Shown here piece after piece: positions 31,634-41,603 of a stretch of DNA of 64,000 bases (position 1 is the first letter of the stretch; each line of letters starts with the position of its first letter). The notes beneath the pieces are model-generated. The model did no database searches, was not told the origin of the DNA, and saw nothing but the letters and a program-made list of their open reading frames with translations. The stretch is from Chitinophaga niabensis (GTDB lineage Bacteria > Bacteroidota > Bacteroidia > Chitinophagales > Chitinophagaceae): positions 186,001-250,000 of the forward strand of contig JAFIGY010000012.1 in assembly GCA_017849435.1 (NCBI GenBank), written 5' to 3'. The position numbers and the translations under genes were made by a program.

Positions 31634-34570
31634 ATGCACAGAATTCTACGCATGCTGACAGGAGTATGCCTGCTATTGCCATCGATGGCATGGGCGCAGC
31701 AGATCAGAGGACTCGTTACAGATGACCGTAACACACCGTTACCGGGAGTGAGTGTAATGGTGAAAGATACCCGCCAGGGTACCGTTACAGATGCCAAAGG
31801 GCAATATTCCCTGCAAGTGACCGGCCATCAGAAAACATTATTGTTCAAATTCGTGGGCTTTGAGCCGAAGGAAGTATTGACAGGAGAAGGCGGTATCGTG
31901 AATGTAACGCTCTCCGTCAGCACCCGTCAATTATCTGATGTGGTGGTGACCGGTTATGGGAAATCCAGCAAACGGAATATCACGGGAGCTATCACCACGT
32001 TGAATCCTGCCGATTTCAATGCCGGGGTAATGACCTCGCCTGCGCAGTTGCTGCAGGGCAAGGTGGCCGGTTTGAATATTACCAAGAACGGTGACCCCAA
32101 CAGTCAGCCCGCCGTGATTCTCAGAGGTCCCTCTACCCTGCGCGGTGGCGATGCGCAGGAACCTTTCTACGTGATCGACGGGGTGCCGGGCGCCTCCATC
32201 GATCTCGTTGCACCGGGAGATATCGTAAGCGTGGATGTATTGAAAGATGCATCTTCCACCGCTATCTACGGCGCCCGCGCCGCAAACGGTGTGATCATGA
32301 TCACTACGCGGAAAGGACGCATCGGGCAGCCGCGACTGGCATACAATGCTTACATAGCAATGGAAGAGGTATCCAAACGAATCGATATGCTTACGGGCAA
32401 TGAGTTACGCGATTACCTGAAGAAGAACGGGCAAACAGTGCCTGCGGAAAATAACGACAGTCTCGCGCAAACGAACTGGCAGAAGGAAGTGCAGCGGACA
32501 GGTATCTCGCACAATCATAACCTTTCCGTTACCGGCGGAACCGAAAGCACCACTTATGGCGCAAGCATGAACTATCTGAAGAATGAAGGCATTATCAAAC
32601 ACTCCTCCCTTGAAAGGATCATCCTGAAAGCGAACCTGGAACAGAAATTCTTTAAAGACCGCCTGAAACTGGGCATCGCGCTGGTGAACAGCAGCACTAA
32701 AAAGAACGATGTACCACAAAGCGCTTTGTTCGGTAACATGCTCACCTATATGCCTACGGTGAATATCAAAAGACCGAATGGAAGCTATACGGAGGATTTT
32801 AGTCGTGGTGGCTACCTCAACCCCGTATCCCTTCTCGAAAGCAACGTAGACTTCACCAAAACGAACCTCAACCTGGTGAATGCGCTGGCAGAGGTGCAGA
32901 TATTACCAGGACTGCAATATACGCTGAGCATCTCCTCCCAGAACCAGCAATCGAACCGCAATGTGTATTACAACATCAACTCCGGCCTGGCACTCAATGC
33001 CAAAGGCCGTGCGGGACGGTCCACTTACGAAAACACCAAGAAGATCATCGAATCTTATTTCAATTACGACAAAACTTTCGGGCAGCACAATGTGAAAGTC
33101 CTTGCCGGTTATTCCTGGCAGGAAGATCATACCAATGACGGCTTTGGGGTCACCACGCAGGGTTTTGTAAGCGATGCGCTTTCTTACAATAACCTGTATG
33201 TGAGCAACCCGGGTGTGGTAGGGAATATCGCGTTTGATAATCCGGCCATCTCCACTTTGCGCCTGATCTCCTATTATGGACGTATCAATTATCAGTATGC
33301 GGATAAATACCTGTTGCAGGCATCCCTGCGTAACGACGGTTCTTCCGCGTTCGGCGCCAACAATCAATGGGGTTATTTCCCAGCGGTATCCGCCGGATGG
33401 CGCATCAGTCGTGAGAATTTCATGCGTAGCATTTCCTTCCTCGATGAACTGAAGCTGAGAGCGGGTTATGGCGTATCCGGTAACTCTGTGGGATTTGATG
33501 CCTTTACCGCTATTCTCCGTTATGGTTCCGTAGGCCGGTATTATTCCAACGGTGAACTGCTGACCGCCATTGGTGCCGTGCAAAATCCGAACCCTGACCT
33601 GAAATGGGAAAGCACGGCGATGACGAACATCGGGCTGGATTATTCCTTCCTGAAAGGCCGCATCTCCGGTAGCATTGATTACTACATCAAAAGAACTTCT
33701 GACCTGATCTGGGATCAGTATCCCGTTTCCACCACCCAGTATTTTGTACCGACCATCACCGCGAACGTGGGTACCATTAAGAATACGGGGATCGAGCTGG
33801 TGCTGAATGTGGTGCCGGTGCAGAACAGGAACATCACGTGGACCAGCACCCTCAACCTCGCGAATAACAAGAATGTGGTGGAATCCCTGTCCAACGACAA
33901 ATTCACACTTTCTTCCATTCCCGTGGCTTACCTCGGTGGTAAAGGCCAGACAGGTAACTGGAGCCAGATTGTAAAAGAAGGGCTGCCCATCGGCACTTTC
34001 AATCTCTGGCATTATATGGGTAAGGACAAAGACGGCAAGAGCACGTTCCAGAAAGCGGACGGAACGGTGGTGAACACCCAACCATTGACCTCGGATTTCA
34101 TGATCCCCGGAAATGCGCAACCCAGGCTTACTTTCGGCTGGAACAACAGTTTCACCATCCGGAGCTTTGATGTGAATTTCTTCCTGCGCGGTGTTACCGG
34201 CAACAAGATCCTGAACAACACGCTGGCGGCGTTGAACAATCCCGCAGATTCCAAGTACAACAATATCCCGCGCTTTACTACCGGTGAAGCCTATACGGAC
34301 AATGTGGCCTATCTGACCTCCGACCGTTTCCTGGAGAATGGTTCTTACATCCGGCTGGACAACGCCACTATCGGTTATACGGTGAACACGCGGTCGTCTG
34401 CCATCAGCAAGTTGCGTTTCTATGTATCCGGCAATAACCTTTTTGTGATCACCAAATACACCGGTATTGACCCCGAGATCAATATCGGCGGGCTTACGCC
34501 GGGGATCGACAACCGGAATTTCTATCCGAAGACCCGTTCATTCATCTTCGGCGCCAACGTGATCTTTTAA
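31634..34570 (+). CDS. SusC/RagA-type TonB-linked outer-membrane transporter
   Basis: A 978-residue TonB-dependent transporter that imports oligosaccharides with its SusD partner. The signal peptide ends near AWAQQ. A CarboxypepD_reg-like domain (about 24-105, IRGLVTDDRNTPLPGVSVMVKD) is followed by the plug with VVVTGYGKSSKRNITGAI, LQGKVAGLNI, and YVIDGVPG...VDVLKDASSTAIYGARAANGVIMITT, the SusC signature. The rest is the 22-strand barrel. It has no STN domain and no adjacent sigma or anti-sigma factor, so it is not controlled by the FecR route. The SusD gene follows after 19 bases. The TACCTTCG box near 31519 may be its -7 element. Confidence 0.95.
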   Translation: MHRILRMLTGVCLLLPSMAWAQQIRGLVTDDRNTPLPGVSVMVKDTRQGTVTDAKGQYSLQVTGHQKTLLFKFVGFEPKEVLTGEGGIVNVTLSVSTRQLSDVVVTGYGKSSKRNITGAITTLNPADFNAGVMTSPAQLLQGKVAGLNITKNGDPNSQPAVILRGPSTLRGGDAQEPFYVIDGVPGASIDLVAPGDIVSVDVLKDASSTAIYGARAANGVIMITTRKGRIGQPRLAYNAYIAMEEVSKRIDMLTGNELRDYLKKNGQTVPAENNDSLAQTNWQKEVQRTGISHNHNLSVTGGTESTTYGASMNYLKNEGIIKHSSLERIILKANLEQKFFKDRLKLGIALVNSSTKKNDVPQSALFGNMLTYMPTVNIKRPNGSYTEDFSRGGYLNPVSLLESNVDFTKTNLNLVNALAEVQILPGLQYTLSISSQNQQSNRNVYYNINSGLALNAKGRAGRSTYENTKKIIESYFNYDKTFGQHNVKVLAGYSWQEDHTNDGFGVTTQGFVSDALSYNNLYVSNPGVVGNIAFDNPAISTLRLISYYGRINYQYADKYLLQASLRNDGSSAFGANNQWGYFPAVSAGWRISRENFMRSISFLDELKLRAGYGVSGNSVGFDAFTAILRYGSVGRYYSNGELLTAIGAVQNPNPDLKWESTAMTNIGLDYSFLKGRISGSIDYYIKRTSDLIWDQYPVSTTQYFVPTITANVGTIKNTGIELVLNVVPVQNRNITWTSTLNLANNKNVVESLSNDKFTLSSIPVAYLGGKGQTGNWSQIVKEGLPIGTFNLWHYMGKDKDGKSTFQKADGTVVNTQPLTSDFMIPGNAQPRLTFGWNNSFTIRSFDVNFFLRGVTGNKILNNTLAALNNPADSKYNNIPRFTTGEAYTDNVAYLTSDRFLENGSYIRLDNATIGYTVNTRSSAISKLRFYVSGNNLFVITKYTGIDPEINIGGLTPGIDNRNFYPKTRSFIFGANVIF

Positions 34571-34589
34571 TCAGCATGAACTGTAGTAT

Positions 34590-36206
34590 ATGAAGCAGAT
34601 AATCATTATCCATATCGTTCTTCTTACCATTTTAACAGCCGGTTGCAGAAAGCTGGATGTAACTGTAGAGTCCCAATACGTGGCGGATAACTTCCCCACG
34701 ACGCCTGCCGCTTATGCAGCGGCTATCGGGCCTTTGTATACCCAGCTTTCTTCGAAGTACAGCATCGAGTATTTCCGTATGCAGGAGCTTTCCACTGATG
34801 AAGCCATCCTTCCCGCCCGGGACGGTAACTACGATGATGGCGGGCAATATCGCCAGCATCACCACCACACCTGGACGCCTGATCACACCAACGTGATAGA
34901 TGTATGGCAATGGGGATTTGGCGGTATCAGCGCCTGCAACCGCCTGCTCAACCTCTTTTCCAATTCTCCCGAAAGTCCCGCCAAAGCACCGGCGCTGGCC
35001 GAAGTGAAAGCGATGCGGGCCTTGTTCTATTTCTTCATGCTGGACCTCTACGGGAATGTGCCGGTGATCGATACTTTCCCCGTAGTGAAATTGCCTGGCA
35101 CACAGCCGCGTGCAAAGGTGTTCGAATTCATTGAGAAGGAACTGAAAGCTGTATTGCCGCAATTGCCGGCCAAGACGGCTACCAATGCAGCGGAATTGTA
35201 TGGCCGTCCCACCAAAGCCATGGCCTATGCGCTTTTGCAGAAACTGTATATCAATGCTGCGGTTTACACCGGAACACCGCGCTATGCGGAATCCGTAGCC
35301 ATGGCGGACAGTATCCTGAAAACGAATATGTACAGTCTGGATGCGAGCTTTGCCGCCGTATTCGCACCGGATAACGGGCCGCAAATCAAAGAAACGATCT
35401 TTGCCATCCCTTACGATGCGCTGTTGATCCCCGGCCACCAGATCACCCGGCACGGATTGCATCCTTTCCTTTGCCCCAAGTTTGGGGTGCCAACCAATAT
35501 GAGCATTTCCATGAGCACCACGCCGGAGTTCTATGCACGCTTCAATCTGCCGAATGATTTCCGCACTACCACCTGGATTGTAGGCAAGCAATATAATTTC
35601 GACGGAACGCCGATCCTGATGCCGACAAAAACAAAAACCCTCGACGCAACATACCCTGGGCCTGATAAAGACACCATCTGGCAGGTGGAGATCACACCCA
35701 ACCTGACCATGATCCCCGGTAAACCTTTTGACGTAGGAAACGATCTGCTGGCTAAGTGCAAGGGCATCCGCTCGTTGAAATATTACCCTGACAAAAACAT
35801 CCTCGCTTCCCTGCGCAACAACGGGAACGATGTACCGGTGTTCCGGCTCGCAGATGTGATGCTGCTGAAAGCGGAAGCCATCCTGCGCGGCGCCGCTGCT
35901 ACCATTGTGAACGGAGAACTGCAGACCACGGATGTGCTGGTAACGAAAGTGCGCCTGCGCGTAGGAGCGCCGCCTGCGGCCGGGATTACGCTGGATCAGC
36001 TGTTGGATGAAAGGGCGAGGGAGATGTATTGGGAATCCTGGAGGCGGAATGACCTCATCCGCTTCGGTCAGTTCGAGAAAGAATACCCGATACCCGGCGA
36101 TGTGCTCACGATGAACAAAGATATTACCCGGAGGATATTCCCTGTTCCTTCAACGGAAAGGAAACTGAACCCGGGACTGGAACAAAATCCTGGATACCCA
36201 CAATAA
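34590..36206 (+). CDS. RagB/SusD family glycan-binding lipoprotein
   Basis: A 538-residue surface lipoprotein and partner of the SusC protein encoded just upstream. The lipobox is LTAGC with Cys19. The N-terminal SusD-like part contains the TPR-type helices (QWGFGGISACNRLLNLF, EVKAMRALFYFFMLDLYGNVPVID), and the C-terminal part has VPVFRLADVMLLKAEAILRG and LLDERAREMYWESWRRNDLIRFG, which ends with FPVPSTERKLNPGLEQNPGY. It should bind glycan at the cell surface and hand it to SusC. No glycoside hydrolase follows directly; the nearest enzymes are the GH20 and the sulfatase. Confidence 0.95.
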   Translation: MKQIIIIHIVLLTILTAGCRKLDVTVESQYVADNFPTTPAAYAAAIGPLYTQLSSKYSIEYFRMQELSTDEAILPARDGNYDDGGQYRQHHHHTWTPDHTNVIDVWQWGFGGISACNRLLNLFSNSPESPAKAPALAEVKAMRALFYFFMLDLYGNVPVIDTFPVVKLPGTQPRAKVFEFIEKELKAVLPQLPAKTATNAAELYGRPTKAMAYALLQKLYINAAVYTGTPRYAESVAMADSILKTNMYSLDASFAAVFAPDNGPQIKETIFAIPYDALLIPGHQITRHGLHPFLCPKFGVPTNMSISMSTTPEFYARFNLPNDFRTTTWIVGKQYNFDGTPILMPTKTKTLDATYPGPDKDTIWQVEITPNLTMIPGKPFDVGNDLLAKCKGIRSLKYYPDKNILASLRNNGNDVPVFRLADVMLLKAEAILRGAAATIVNGELQTTDVLVTKVRLRVGAPPAAGITLDQLLDERAREMYWESWRRNDLIRFGQFEKEYPIPGDVLTMNKDITRRIFPVPSTERKLNPGLEQNPGYPQ

Positions 36207-36228
36207 GCAACAGAACAACAACAGAACA

Positions 36229-36255
36229 GGGGCCGTATCTTACGGTCCCTTTTTG
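36229..36255 (+). terminator. Intrinsic terminator after the first SusD gene
   Basis: GGGGCCGTA and TACGGTCCC pair around a three-base loop, with one wobble, and a T run follows. Confidence 0.75.
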
Positions 36256-36266
36256 TATTCGAACAA

Positions 36267-36361
36267 TGTCCGAATCCGGACAGCCCCTGTATCGAAAACG
36301 GACAAGATAATTATCCAATGATTTGATTATCAGTGTAATCTCCGGGCGGTATTTTATTTGC
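36267..36361 (+). promoter_or_regulatory. Dyad-rich promoter with sigma-54-like box
   Basis: A perfect dyad TGTCCG-N4-CGGACA lies at 36267-36282. A second copy with a good right arm CGGACA (36299-36304) and a degenerate left arm has its centre 22 bp downstream, two helical turns away. GATAATTATC, another palindrome, begins at 36305. Further on, GG (36348-36349), ten bases and GC (36360-36361) with TT before the GC fit the sigma-54 -24/-12 spacing, though the usual TGGC is incomplete. The dyads lie about 75-100 bases upstream of the predicted start of transcription, where enhancer-binding activators act. This reading is inference. Confidence 0.45.
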
Positions 36362-36386
36362 GTACTTTCCGCATAATCTTTCCCAT

Positions 36387-38789
36387 ATGTTCCGCAATTA
36401 CCTGAAAACTGCCTGGCGCAACCTCCTCAAGAACAAGACATTTTCCATTCTTAATATTGCGGGCCTTGGTATTGGCATGGCCGCCTGTATTGTGATCATG
36501 TTATTCGTCCGTTATGAGAAGGCGTTTGACAGTCAGCATACGAAGCCCGTTTACCGCTTGTGCGAAGTGCAGAAATGGGAGGGGATGGTAGCGCCGCAGA
36601 ACGTTGCGCTGAGTATGTACCCGATGGCTTCCACATTGAAGCAGGAGTTTCCGGAGATCAGGAATTTTGTGCGGGTGAATCAGAACCGCAATGTGGATCT
36701 GAACTATGAACATAAACGGATATTTGTGCCACAGGTGCTCCAGGTAGATTCTACATTCTTTCAGCTGTTCGATTACCAGTTGACGTATGGGGATGGGAAA
36801 ACGGCGTTGATGAAACCGAACAGTCTTGTGCTTAGTGAAGAAACGGCTGAAAAATTATTCGGGAAAGAAAACCCTGTAGGAAAGATCATTACAAAAGAGG
36901 TAGGGGATACAACTGCGTTTACGGTAACCGCGGTGGTAAAAGTACCGAAGAACTCGCATCTGCAATTTGACGGACTTATATCTTTCAGTACCTATTACAG
37001 GCCAAGGTGGGATAGCAACTGGGGTGGCAACTGGCTGACCACTTACCTGGAACTTGCGCCGGGAACGAATGTAGCGGGATTGCAGCACAAGTTTCCTGCT
37101 TACCTGCAAAGGCATTTGGGAGCCGAAAGAGCGAAAGGGTTTGAGCTTTTCCTGCAGCCGCTGTCCGAAGTGCACGGCGGCTCTACGGACATCACGCATG
37201 ATTACATGAACTACCAGAAGTTCAACAATCGCTATACTTATATTTTTTCCATGATCGCGCTGATCATCCTGATAATCGCCTGCATCAACTTCATGAACCT
37301 GTCCACAGCGCGGTCTGCGGAAAGGGCGCGGGAAGTGGGCATCCGGAAGTCCATCGGAGCGCACCGTTCGCAGCTGGCATGGCAGTTCATGGGAGAATCG
37401 GTGCTGCTGTCGCTGATCGCGCTGGTGGTAGCGGTATTGCTGGTGGAAGCAACGCTTCCGTGGGTAAGGAGCTTCAGCGACCGGCCTTTGCGGCTGCCTT
37501 TAACAGATGTGACCTCCCTGCTGATATTATTGGGAGGAACATTGTGTGTGGGCATACTGGCAGGTCTTTATCCCGCCGGGTTCCTTTCTTCCTTTGAACC
37601 GGTTAGAGTGCTGAAAGGCGCTATTACAACCGGCCGCAACAGGGGCGGCCTGCGGAATGCTTTGGTGGTAGTGCAGTTCACCGGTGCGATATTTCTTATC
37701 ATCGGAACAGTATTTGCGTTGCGGCAATTACGTTTCATGGAAACAAAAGACCGTGGTTTTAATGGGGACCAGGTGATGCTCATTGGTCTTGACCGGGAAA
37801 CAAACGCCCGCTTTGAGGCCATGAAACAGGATCTGACCGGTAATACGCTGATCTCAGGCGTTACCGCCTCCCAGCAAAGGCTGGGGAATAATATCCACCA
37901 GGGTGGTGTTGCGTTCCACGGGGAAGGGCCTGTTCGGGAAATGGCCAGCTCCGGTGTGGTGGTAGACAAGGATTATCTGCGTTTTTACAAAATACCGTTG
38001 GTGGCCGGTCAGAATTTTTCAACAGATGAATCCGGCAATACCCATGAATACATCATTAATGAAACGCTGGCGCGGAAATTACTGGAAGGAGAAAAGAAGA
38101 ATGCGACCATGGAATCCCTCGTGGGAAAAATGTTTGGTTATGGCGGCATGGATTCCATCGGCCGGATCGTAGGTGTGGCGAAGGATTTCAATTTCAACAC
38201 CCTGCACCATAAGATCGAGACCCTGCTGATGTTCAATCAGAAGAACTGGGGGTATAGCGAAATGTCTGTCCGCATCAGCGCTTCGAGGGCCAAAGAGGCG
38301 ATCGCCCTTGTGGAATCTGTGTGGAACAAGCATGTTACCGGGCATCCGTTCAAATATACTTTCCTCGATGAGCATTTCAATGATATTTACCGCGCAGACC
38401 AGGAAGTGAGCCGCATCGTGGGCATTCTCGCCACACTGGCCATCATCGTTTCCTGCTTGGGCTTGTTTGGACTGGCATCCTTTGCAGCAGAGCGGAGGGT
38501 GAAAGAGATCGGTATTCGCAAAGTGCTGGGTGCTTCTGTACAAAATATCGTGACCATGCTGAGCAAGGATTTTGTAAAGCTGGTGATTATCGCCAATCTT
38601 ATTGCCTGGCCCCTCGCATGGCTGGGTGTGAGCCGCTGGTTGCAGGATTTTGCCTACCGGATCGACGTGAGCTGGTGGGTATTTGCAGGGGCGGGATTAG
38701 TGGCCATTGTGATCGCTTTGTTCACGGTGAGCTTCCAGGCCGTGAGGGCAGGACTGGCTAATCCGGTGAACAGCCTCAAAGCGGATTAG
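36387..38789 (+). CDS. MacB/FtsX-type ABC transporter permease
   Basis: An 800-residue membrane protein. After a first membrane helix (about 20-41, IAGLGIGMAACIVIMLF) comes the periplasmic MacB_PCD domain (about 45-240). Then three helices form the first FtsX domain (about 283-400), a second periplasmic domain follows, and the second FtsX domain (about 675-800) ends the protein. The motif RSAERAREVGIRKSIGAHRSQL and its copy ERRVKEIGIRKVLGAS mark the two halves. Such 800-residue fused permeases are numerous in Bacteroidota. No ATPase gene lies beside it, so it must use one encoded elsewhere. They usually work in export or mechanical transmission rather than uptake. The promoter region is unusual. 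Confidence 0.93.
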   Translation: MFRNYLKTAWRNLLKNKTFSILNIAGLGIGMAACIVIMLFVRYEKAFDSQHTKPVYRLCEVQKWEGMVAPQNVALSMYPMASTLKQEFPEIRNFVRVNQNRNVDLNYEHKRIFVPQVLQVDSTFFQLFDYQLTYGDGKTALMKPNSLVLSEETAEKLFGKENPVGKIITKEVGDTTAFTVTAVVKVPKNSHLQFDGLISFSTYYRPRWDSNWGGNWLTTYLELAPGTNVAGLQHKFPAYLQRHLGAERAKGFELFLQPLSEVHGGSTDITHDYMNYQKFNNRYTYIFSMIALIILIIACINFMNLSTARSAERAREVGIRKSIGAHRSQLAWQFMGESVLLSLIALVVAVLLVEATLPWVRSFSDRPLRLPLTDVTSLLILLGGTLCVGILAGLYPAGFLSSFEPVRVLKGAITTGRNRGGLRNALVVVQFTGAIFLIIGTVFALRQLRFMETKDRGFNGDQVMLIGLDRETNARFEAMKQDLTGNTLISGVTASQQRLGNNIHQGGVAFHGEGPVREMASSGVVVDKDYLRFYKIPLVAGQNFSTDESGNTHEYIINETLARKLLEGEKKNATMESLVGKMFGYGGMDSIGRIVGVAKDFNFNTLHHKIETLLMFNQKNWGYSEMSVRISASRAKEAIALVESVWNKHVTGHPFKYTFLDEHFNDIYRADQEVSRIVGILATLAIIVSCLGLFGLASFAAERRVKEIGIRKVLGASVQNIVTMLSKDFVKLVIIANLIAWPLAWLGVSRWLQDFAYRIDVSWWVFAGAGLVAIVIALFTVSFQAVRAGLANPVNSLKAD

Positions 38790-38829
38790 AAGGTACTTTT
38801 GTAGCAGGGCTTTTATATCTTTATCTGCT

Positions 38830-40347
38830 ATGAAAAGGATCCTCTTCGCCCTGCTGTGTTTTCATCTTACGGCCGCCGGTCAGTCCAGGCCGAATGTGAT
38901 CTTCATCTACGCCGATGACCTCGGCCGCGGCATGCTTTCCTGTTACGGGCAAAAGATAGTCCCCACGCCGAACATCGACCGCCTCGCAAAGGAAGGCACC
39001 CGTTTTGAGCATGCGTATGGCGCGCATTTGTGCGCCCCCGCGCGGGCGAGCTTCCTCACCGGGTATAGCGATTGCCGGCCCGGTAAATGGAAAGTGACAG
39101 GTGGAGGGATCTATGAAGGCATTGCAAAAGGTACACGTACGGAGGAAGAAGTGGAGGAAAGCCTGAACAGGCAGATCGGCCGGGAACCGCAACAGGTATA
39201 TCTGCCGCAGATTTTTAAGAAAGCAGGTTACATAACCGCCGAAATAGGCAAGCTGGAATGGGGATTTGCCACCACCCGCCGACAAATGCGCGAACATGGC
39301 TGGGATTATTACTATGGCTATCTTGATCATGTGATGTGCCACGGATTTTATCCTCCTTTTGTTTTTGAGAATGATCAGCTGATAAAGGTTCCGGGTAATA
39401 CCCTTCCCAACAGCGGGAAAAGCCAGGAGCCGGAAACAGCGGCAGCTTATAAAGAGCGGTGGGACAGGAACGGGAAAGCTGTTTACTCCGAAGACCTCTT
39501 CCTGCAGAAGATCGTTCAGTTCATCCGTACCCATCAACGTCAGCCTTTTTTCCTTTATTATCCTTCCCAATTACCACATGGCCCTGTGTCTATTCCGGCA
39601 GTGGATCCGGTTTTTGCGCATAACGACAGTCTCACCGCTATCGAAAAGGAATACGCTTCCATGGTAAAACGCCTCGATGATCATGTGGGCATTATCCTGC
39701 ATACTTTGGAAGAACTGGGGATCGCGAAGAATACCATCGTGGTTTTTTCTTCCGATAACGGGCACGAGATCTATTATTCCCTGAAAGGCAGAGTGGAGAA
39801 GCCTTATCGCAACATGCAAACAGGGCAGCTTTTCGATAATATCACTACGAAGTTCTACAGTACCATCGGCGGAGATGTTTTTGACGGTAACAACAGTATG
39901 GCGGGTTTGAAGAGAAGTAATTGGGAAGGAGGCGTGAGAGTGCCGCTGATCGTAAGATGGCCGGGGAAGACCCCTGCCGGAAAAGTAAGTCAGCAACTGG
40001 TGAGTAATTATGATTTTCTCAACACGATGGCGGATCTGCTGAAAGTGAAGGTGGATGAACAAAAAGACGGACAATCCTGGTTGCCGGTCTTACTGGGAAA
40101 AGGCGGTGGCGGAGGACATGCATATATTACCTATGGCTCTTATTTTGGACCGGCAATCGTAGATAAGGATGGCTGGAAACTCCGGTATATGGCGGCAAAG
40201 CAGCTGTACCAGTTGTATAATTTGAAGAATGATCCAAAGGAAGAGCATGACCTGGCTGCACAAAATCCCGGGAAAGCAGCTGCATTGCAGACACTGCTGC
40301 TGAAAGCCTGCGAAGGCAACCTGGAGAACGGCAGATACAACGATTGA
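38830..40347 (+). CDS. Exported sulfatase (arylsulfatase family)
   Basis: A 505-residue sulfatase that removes sulfate esters, probably from glycans. It has a signal peptide (to about residue 17). The metal ligands Asp29 and Asp30 are in IYADDLG. The active-site signature is CAPARASFLTG, where Cys68 is converted to formylglycine, so it needs an anaerobic-type or FGE maturase encoded elsewhere. VVFSSDNGHE supplies the second Asp-Asn metal site, and KRSNWEGGVRVPLIVRWPG is typical. Length is normal. A TACTTTTG box at 38794-38801 could drive it. No SusC/SusD pair lies directly beside it; the first one is two genes upstream. Confidence 0.94.
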   Translation: MKRILFALLCFHLTAAGQSRPNVIFIYADDLGRGMLSCYGQKIVPTPNIDRLAKEGTRFEHAYGAHLCAPARASFLTGYSDCRPGKWKVTGGGIYEGIAKGTRTEEEVEESLNRQIGREPQQVYLPQIFKKAGYITAEIGKLEWGFATTRRQMREHGWDYYYGYLDHVMCHGFYPPFVFENDQLIKVPGNTLPNSGKSQEPETAAAYKERWDRNGKAVYSEDLFLQKIVQFIRTHQRQPFFLYYPSQLPHGPVSIPAVDPVFAHNDSLTAIEKEYASMVKRLDDHVGIILHTLEELGIAKNTIVVFSSDNGHEIYYSLKGRVEKPYRNMQTGQLFDNITTKFYSTIGGDVFDGNNSMAGLKRSNWEGGVRVPLIVRWPGKTPAGKVSQQLVSNYDFLNTMADLLKVKVDEQKDGQSWLPVLLGKGGGGGHAYITYGSYFGPAIVDKDGWKLRYMAAKQLYQLYNLKNDPKEEHDLAAQNPGKAAALQTLLLKACEGNLENGRYND

Positions 40348-40418
40348 AATGAAAGACAGTTGTTATACCCCGGAAAAATAATTCCGTTACCTTTATTTGA
40401 TTCAATCGGCACACAACT

Positions 40419-41585
40419 ATGAAAATGGAACAAACCATGCGCTGGTTCGGGCCCAACGACCCGGTGAGCCTCCGCGATATCCGTCAGGCTGGCTGCAGCG
40501 GCGTTGTGACGGCTTTGCATCACATTCCTGTCGGGGAGATATGGAGCATTGCGGAGATCCGCAGAAGAATCGCATTAGTGGAAGCGGAAGGCATGAGATG
40601 GTCGGTGGTGGAAAGTCTGCCTGTGCATGAGGACATCAAACAGCAAACCGGCCATTACCAACAATATATCGATCAGTATAAGCAAAGTCTGTATAACCTT
40701 GCTTACTGCGGCATTAAAACCGTTACGTATAATTTCATGCCGGTGCTGGACTGGATGCGCACAGATATCGCGTATACTATGCCAGACACCAGCCTGGCGC
40801 TTTATTTCGAGCGTTCGGCTTTTATTGCTTTTGATCTTTATCTCCTCCAACGCCCCGGTGCGGCAGCGGATTACACACCGGAGGAAATCACCAAAGCAGA
40901 ACTTCGTTTGAAGTCAATGACCGACAGGCAGCGGAACACCCTTTATCACAATGCGCTGCTGGGCCTGCCGGGGAGTGATGAGCGTTTTACGAAAGAAGTA
41001 GTGCTGGCGGCTTTGGAAAAGTATGCGCACATCGATGCGGCCCGTCTCAAACAATATCTTTTTTATTTCCTGCAACAGATCATTCCCATGGCGGAAGAGC
41101 TGGGGATGAAGATGGCCATACATCCGGATGATCCGCCGTATCCTTTGCTGGGGTTACCCCGCATCGTGTGTACGGAAACGGATATACGGGAATTGCTGGA
41201 GGCCGCCCCCTCGCCCGCAAACGGCCTGTGTTTCTGCACCGGCTCCCTGGCCGTACGCCCGGATAATGACCTGCCGGGCATCGTCCGCAGATATGGCGAT
41301 CATATCCACTTCATCCATCTGCGTAATATCCGTCGCGATGCAGAAGGGAATTTCTTCGAAGCAGATCATCTGGACGGTGATGTGAACATGTACGCCGTTG
41401 TAAAAGAGATCATCGCGCTGATGCAACGGAAGGGTATCTCCATTCCCATGCGTCCCGATCACGGCCACCAGATGCTGGACGACCTGCATAAACAAACTTA
41501 TCCCGGGTATAGCGCCATCGGGCGGTTGAGGGGGCTCGCGGAAATCCGCGGCCTGGAGTATGGATTATCAGCTATGCAGTCATAA
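40419..41585 (+). CDS. uxuA: Mannonate dehydratase
   Basis: A 388-residue enzyme of hexuronate breakdown that turns D-mannonate into 2-keto-3-deoxygluconate. The N-terminus [19 protein letters not shown] with [10 protein letters not shown] is diagnostic for UxuA. Metal-site and substrate residues are likely in [40 protein letters not shown] and [12 protein letters not shown]. Length matches the family. Glucuronate isomerase, mannonate oxidoreductase and KDG kinase are not in the window. It lies 19 bases before the MFS gene in the same direction, so these genes may form a transcript. Confidence 0.96.
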   Translation: MKMEQTMRWFGPNDPVSLRDIRQAGCSGVVTALHHIPVGEIWSIAEIRRRIALVEAEGMRWSVVESLPVHEDIKQQTGHYQQYIDQYKQSLYNLAYCGIKTVTYNFMPVLDWMRTDIAYTMPDTSLALYFERSAFIAFDLYLLQRPGAAADYTPEEITKAELRLKSMTDRQRNTLYHNALLGLPGSDERFTKEVVLAALEKYAHIDAARLKQYLFYFLQQIIPMAEELGMKMAIHPDDPPYPLLGLPRIVCTETDIRELLEAAPSPANGLCFCTGSLAVRPDNDLPGIVRRYGDHIHFIHLRNIRRDAEGNFFEADHLDGDVNMYAVVKEIIALMQRKGISIPMRPDHGHQMLDDLHKQTYPGYSAIGRLRGLAEIRGLEYGLSAMQS

Positions 41586-41603
41586 ATCATTTTTATTTTT
41601 CTC

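Noticed and set aside
32903-34120. Minus-strand open frame of 405 codons inside the first susC gene
   Set aside because: Antisense shadow of the barrel-coding region without any recognisable motif.
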